Assembly (NCBI GenBank): GCA_905221295.1
Contig: CAJNCP010000014.1
Span: 1-31,390 of the forward strand
Source of the DNA: a bacterium
Lineage (GTDB): Bacteria > Bacillota > Bacilli > Lactobacillales > Streptococcaceae
Length of the DNA: 31,390 nucleotides
Reading direction: 5' to 3'
The position numbers were made by a program, and so were the translations under genes. This document shows, piece after piece, positions 28,494 through 31,390 of the stretch (its first letter is position 1; each line of letters begins with the position of its first letter). The notes under the pieces are model-generated. The model had not been told where the DNA came from and ran no database searches. It saw nothing but the letters and a program-made list of their open reading frames with translations.

Positions 28494-29157
28494 ACAAAAG
28501 CCAATGGTCGCTTTTAAAACCATCTATAACTGGCTCTATGCGGGTTTGATTGATCTGGATTTAAGCGTCCTTCGTCGTAAAGGAAAGACTCGACAACCCA
28601 AAGAAACACGTGGAAGATTTAGGATTGGCACACCGATTGCCAAACGTCCTAAAGAGGTCCGGAATCGTAAAACTTTTGGCCACTGGGAGCTTGATACTGT
28701 AGTGTCTTCCAGAGGCAAAAGCAAGGGGTGTTTAGCGACATTTCTAGAGCGAAAAACGCGCTTTTACTTAGCTTTCAAGATACCAGACAGAACAGCCAAA
28801 TCCATGTTTTCAGCCATCGAACAACTTTGTAAGCTATTTCTAAAAGAGGCTCTTAAAACCTTTACTTCAGACAGGGGAAAAGAGTTCGCCTGCTGTCCTC
28901 TGGTAGAGAACTTAGAAATTTCCTTTTGCTTTGCGGACGCCTATTCATCCTGGCAGAGAGGAAGCAATGAAAACGCAACTGGCTTACTAAGAGAATATTT
29001 CCCAAAGAAAACAGATTTAGCTGCTATATCTGATGAGGCTTTGAACAAGGCCTTATATGATATCAATCACCGACCACGAAAATGTTTAGCTTACAGAACT
29101 GCTTATGAAGCTCTAGTGGATGAGTTAGAGTAAATGTTGCGCTTATTCTTGCAATTT
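28494..29157 (+). mobile_element. 5'-truncated IS30-family insertion sequence
   Basis: The transposase coding part (28504-29133, 209 codons from the first ATG, itself probably an internal codon) contains the whole IS30 catalytic domain: Asp64 in HWELDTVV, Asp123 in FTSDRGKEF and Glu156 in RGSNENATGLLREYF. The Asp-Glu spacing of 33 is typical of IS30. The N-terminal DNA-binding domain of roughly 110 residues is missing, there is no ribosome binding site, and frame-upstream sequence reaches a stop inside the ISL3-like end, so the element is dead. The bases just after the stop (TGTTGCGCTTATTC at 29135-29148) probably include its right end. Confidence 0.8.
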
Positions 29158-29160
29158 ATC

Positions 29161-29195
29161 ATATACAAAAACGAAATTACAAAATCTTTGTATAT
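29161..29195. repeat. Perfect nine-base inverted repeat upstream of the adhesin promoter
   Basis: ATATACAAA (29161-29169) and TTTGTATAT (29187-29195) with a 17-base AT-rich spacer. It ends 16 bases before the -35 of the adhesin promoter and has no T run, so an operator is more likely than a terminator. Confidence 0.45.
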
Positions 29196-29211
29196 TTTAC
29201 TTGCATATTGA

Positions 29212-29240
29212 TTGAATTATTCCACTCACTAAAGTATAAT
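29212..29240 (+). promoter_or_regulatory. Promoter of the surface adhesin gene
   Basis: TTGAAT (29212-29217), a 17-base spacer and TATAAT (29235-29240). The untranslated leader to 29498 would be about 250 bases. It contains a GAGATTT/AAATCTC hairpin (29406-29426) and an AGGAGG (29443-29448) with no start codon after it. Confidence 0.6.
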
Positions 29241-29497
29241 ATACAATGTGGGGTGATTAATTTTTTAAGTATTGTCAGACAGCTTAGAGATAGTTATTTA
29301 AACCCTCTGGACTATCCGTTTTATTATATTAGCAAACTAAAAAAGTAAGATAGATTGTTGATGTTAAATCAAATATGAAGCCACTATAAGTGATGGTAAA
29401 AGCTTGAGATTTAGCATAAAAATCTCTTGTTATTTCTCTTTTAGGAGGAATTAGATCAAGAGAGTTAATTAATTATAAAAAGGAATATAATATATTA

Positions 29498-31390
29498 ATG
29501 TTTAAGAAAACTGGTGAAACAAAGGGACATGGTTCAATCCGTAAGAATAAAGTTTATGGTGCGATTGGAGTTCTAATATTTGGGATTATTGCAATGTTTA
29601 GCTTCCATGAAGGTGTGGTAGCTGATGAAATTAAGGCTACTAAGACAACCGCCTTAGCTCCTGTAGCAGAAGCTTCTGATACCAGCTTGATTGTTCAAGC
29701 GAAAACTGTTGCAGCCGAAGTTGCTGAAGCAAAATCGTTGGCAGCTTCATCAGCACCTGTGCCTGTTTCGATGGTAGCTGCTGGGAACCCTGCTGAAGGA
29801 CAGCCAAATGTAACAGTTGAAAATCAAGAATTAAAAGATGCTATTGCTACTGCTCAAGCTTCTAATATTGAAGTAAAACAAAAACCAACTGAGATCATTG
29901 GAACAGCTAATACACAAGAAGAAGCTGCAAACTTAGAGGCTGATGCAATTGCTCGTGAAAAAGAGCAAGCCCAAAGTATACGAGAGTCAACTGATAAATA
30001 TAACAGTGATTATGCAACAGCTCAAAGTAACACTCAAAAGCCCGGTTATCTTAGTGAAGTTGTAACTCAGGGGTTAAACTTTCAAAGTGAGCCGAATGCT
30101 AGTTTATCAATTAGTGGGACGACAGAATTCGGTCAGCAAGATGCGCCTAGAGCGTACTCATATGAAGAATATATAGGTAGTGGTAGGACATTTGCTAATA
30201 ATCCAATAGCTGCATACAAAACTTCTGCATCAGGGAATTTTGTGATTCCCAAAATTAACAAAGGTCAAACTATAACAGCTACTTACACAAATCTACAAAA
30301 TTCTAGCTATAATGGTACAAAAATTGCTAAAGTTGTTTATGAAGTAACAAATTTAAATAATGGGATAGGAATAATCGGTTTTGCTGAGAAAGATCCAACT
30401 AAGGGGATTTATACTTTTTATAACTTAACTGCTCCTTCTAAATATGGTGTAAAAATTCGTTTTTATGACGAGAATGATAATATCATCCAATTTAAGCAAG
30501 CAAATCCAGCTATATTGGCACTGACAAGTTTGTCAAAAACGATACGTGTTGATGGAAAGAAGCATGAAGAGGGGATAGCAGACTATAACTTCAAACCAGT
30601 AAAAATAACTGGTTCGTATGTTGAAAAACAATCTGATAATCGTTTAGCTGCAAGTAGTCCGACACAAAATATCCCAGATAGATATAACCATCCGGATTTT
30701 TATAAGACTAGTATCGCTGGTGTAATAGATAATGGCGATGTTATCTCGTTTACCATGCGTAGAGATTCAGAGTTTGATAGCGGGTACTGGTTAGCAATTA
30801 CAAGTAGGTTACCTTCTCCTTTTATTTTAACGAAGCCTGACCTCAGTTATAATTTTTTCAGTTACAACACAGCCGGAACAGTATTGCTTGATAATTATAT
30901 TCAAGGAACAACGACTAAACTGACCGAAACACAAATAATTAAGCCTAAAGGGACGCCCACAGGAGAATCTTATGTAGCGTCACATGAAGAACGGGTGCAT
31001 TTCAATGGGAAAGTTTATAAATATGTATCATCAAGTGAAAATGCAATGGGCACAGTGAGGTTGGGGATTACAAATGTATATAACTATTATGTTGAGGCAA
31101 TAGGAAATGCTAGGGTTGTTTATCTTGATGATGACGATAATAAGAAGATTTTAGAGACTAAAGAGTTGATGGGTTATTATGGTCAAACAGATACCTATAG
31201 GACTACCGCAACGCTTCAGTATTACCAAAACTTACACTATGAAGTTGTTTCAGATAATTATCCAAGCGTCGGTGTGACATACGATGAAACTATTCAAACC
31301 TTTGAAGTCCATTTGCGCCATAAGACGGTTCCGGTTGAAGAAACGAAAACGGTGACCGAGACGATCCAGTATGTCTATGAGGACGCGAGC
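29498..31390 (+). CDS. Large YSIRK-type surface adhesin with GbpC-like and MucBP-type domains (partial, 3' end outside window)
   Basis: 631 codons are open to the window edge. Residues about 1-45 are a long signal peptide with a YSIRK/GS-like motif (KGHGSIRKNKVYGAIGVL), which directs secretion at the division septum. Residues 46-190 are alanine-, glutamate- and glutamine-rich and helical (EEAANLEADAIAREKEQAQS), like the stalk of antigen I/II proteins. Residues about 192-520 resemble the GbpC / antigen I/II V domain (GLNFQSEPNASLSI; ATYTNLQNSSYNGTKIAKVVYE; EKDPTKGIYTFYNL). From 536 a MucBP-type module begins (ARVVYLDDDDNKK ... YDETIQTFEVHLRHK), then the start of a Muc_B2-like repeat (VTETIQYVYED). 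An LPXTG anchor is expected beyond the window. AAAGGAA lies about 13 bases before the ATG. Probable ligands are salivary glycoproteins or mucins. Confidence 0.85.
   Translation, partial: MFKKTGETKGHGSIRKNKVYGAIGVLIFGIIAMFSFHEGVVADEIKATKTTALAPVAEASDTSLIVQAKTVAAEVAEAKSLAASSAPVPVSMVAAGNPAEGQPNVTVENQELKDAIATAQASNIEVKQKPTEIIGTANTQEEAANLEADAIAREKEQAQSIRESTDKYNSDYATAQSNTQKPGYLSEVVTQGLNFQSEPNASLSISGTTEFGQQDAPRAYSYEEYIGSGRTFANNPIAAYKTSASGNFVIPKINKGQTITATYTNLQNSSYNGTKIAKVVYEVTNLNNGIGIIGFAEKDPTKGIYTFYNLTAPSKYGVKIRFYDENDNIIQFKQANPAILALTSLSKTIRVDGKKHEEGIADYNFKPVKITGSYVEKQSDNRLAASSPTQNIPDRYNHPDFYKTSIAGVIDNGDVISFTMRRDSEFDSGYWLAITSRLPSPFILTKPDLSYNFFSYNTAGTVLLDNYIQGTTTKLTETQIIKPKGTPTGESYVASHEERVHFNGKVYKYVSSSENAMGTVRLGITNVYNYYVEAIGNARVVYLDDDDNKKILETKELMGYYGQTDTYRTTATLQYYQNLHYEVVSDNYPSVGVTYDETIQTFEVHLRHKTVPVEETKTVTETIQYVYEDAS

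Overview
The window is a chromosomal segment of a low-GC Gram-positive coccus. Protein sequences and operon structures point to a mitis-group Streptococcus: a 286-residue methionine aminopeptidase with an insert, an SpxR-like CBS/HotDog regulator, a CcdA2/Etrx2-type redox pair, a PBP3-type DacA and an F-type ATPase operon in the order c-a-b-delta-alpha-gamma-beta-epsilon. Subunit c differs from the pneumococcal sequence I remember (Ile at 48, LAEG at 17-20), so S. mitis, S. oralis or S. infantis seems more likely than S. pneumoniae. No species can be assigned without a search.

Layout. 195-4167: a plus-strand cluster of murA, a GNAT acetyltransferase, an spxR-like regulator and map. 4295-5560: ccdA and a TlpA-like thioredoxin lipoprotein (extracytoplasmic thiol-disulfide relay), convergent with dacA (5601-6845, minus) across a shared bidirectional terminator. 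6950-8059: an AI-2E family membrane protein. 8297-9493: tuf. 9638-11553: ylxM-ffh (signal recognition particle). 11636-16157, minus: a four-gene BceAB-RS-type antimicrobial peptide sensing and detoxification operon with two 5-N7-5 inverted repeats at its promoter. 16300-17700: a decayed strip with an unrecognised gene relic, a methyltransferase gene broken by an in-frame TAG, and a possible second relic. 17716-19278, minus: guaA, divergent from a GntR/UTRA regulator (19419-20117). 20254-21866: a U32-family gene (tRNA hydroxylation type) and a CHY zinc-finger protein. 22100-28431: the complete eight-gene F1Fo-ATPase operon. 28467-29157: a short ISL3-like end joined to a 5'-truncated IS30 transposase. 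29498 to the window end: the first 631 codons of a large cell-wall adhesin with a YSIRK-like signal peptide, a GbpC / antigen I/II-like domain and the start of MucBP-type modules.

Most of the window is housekeeping. The accessory or unusual material is the Bce module with its operator-like dyads, the decayed 16.3-17.7 kb strip, the IS mosaic, and the hybrid adhesin with its structured upstream region. I did not find a clearly new multi-gene system. The strongest leads are the paired inverted repeats at the Bce promoter, the hybrid adhesin and its upstream dyad, and the start codons of ylxM and dacA that lie too close to their -10 boxes for a normal leader.
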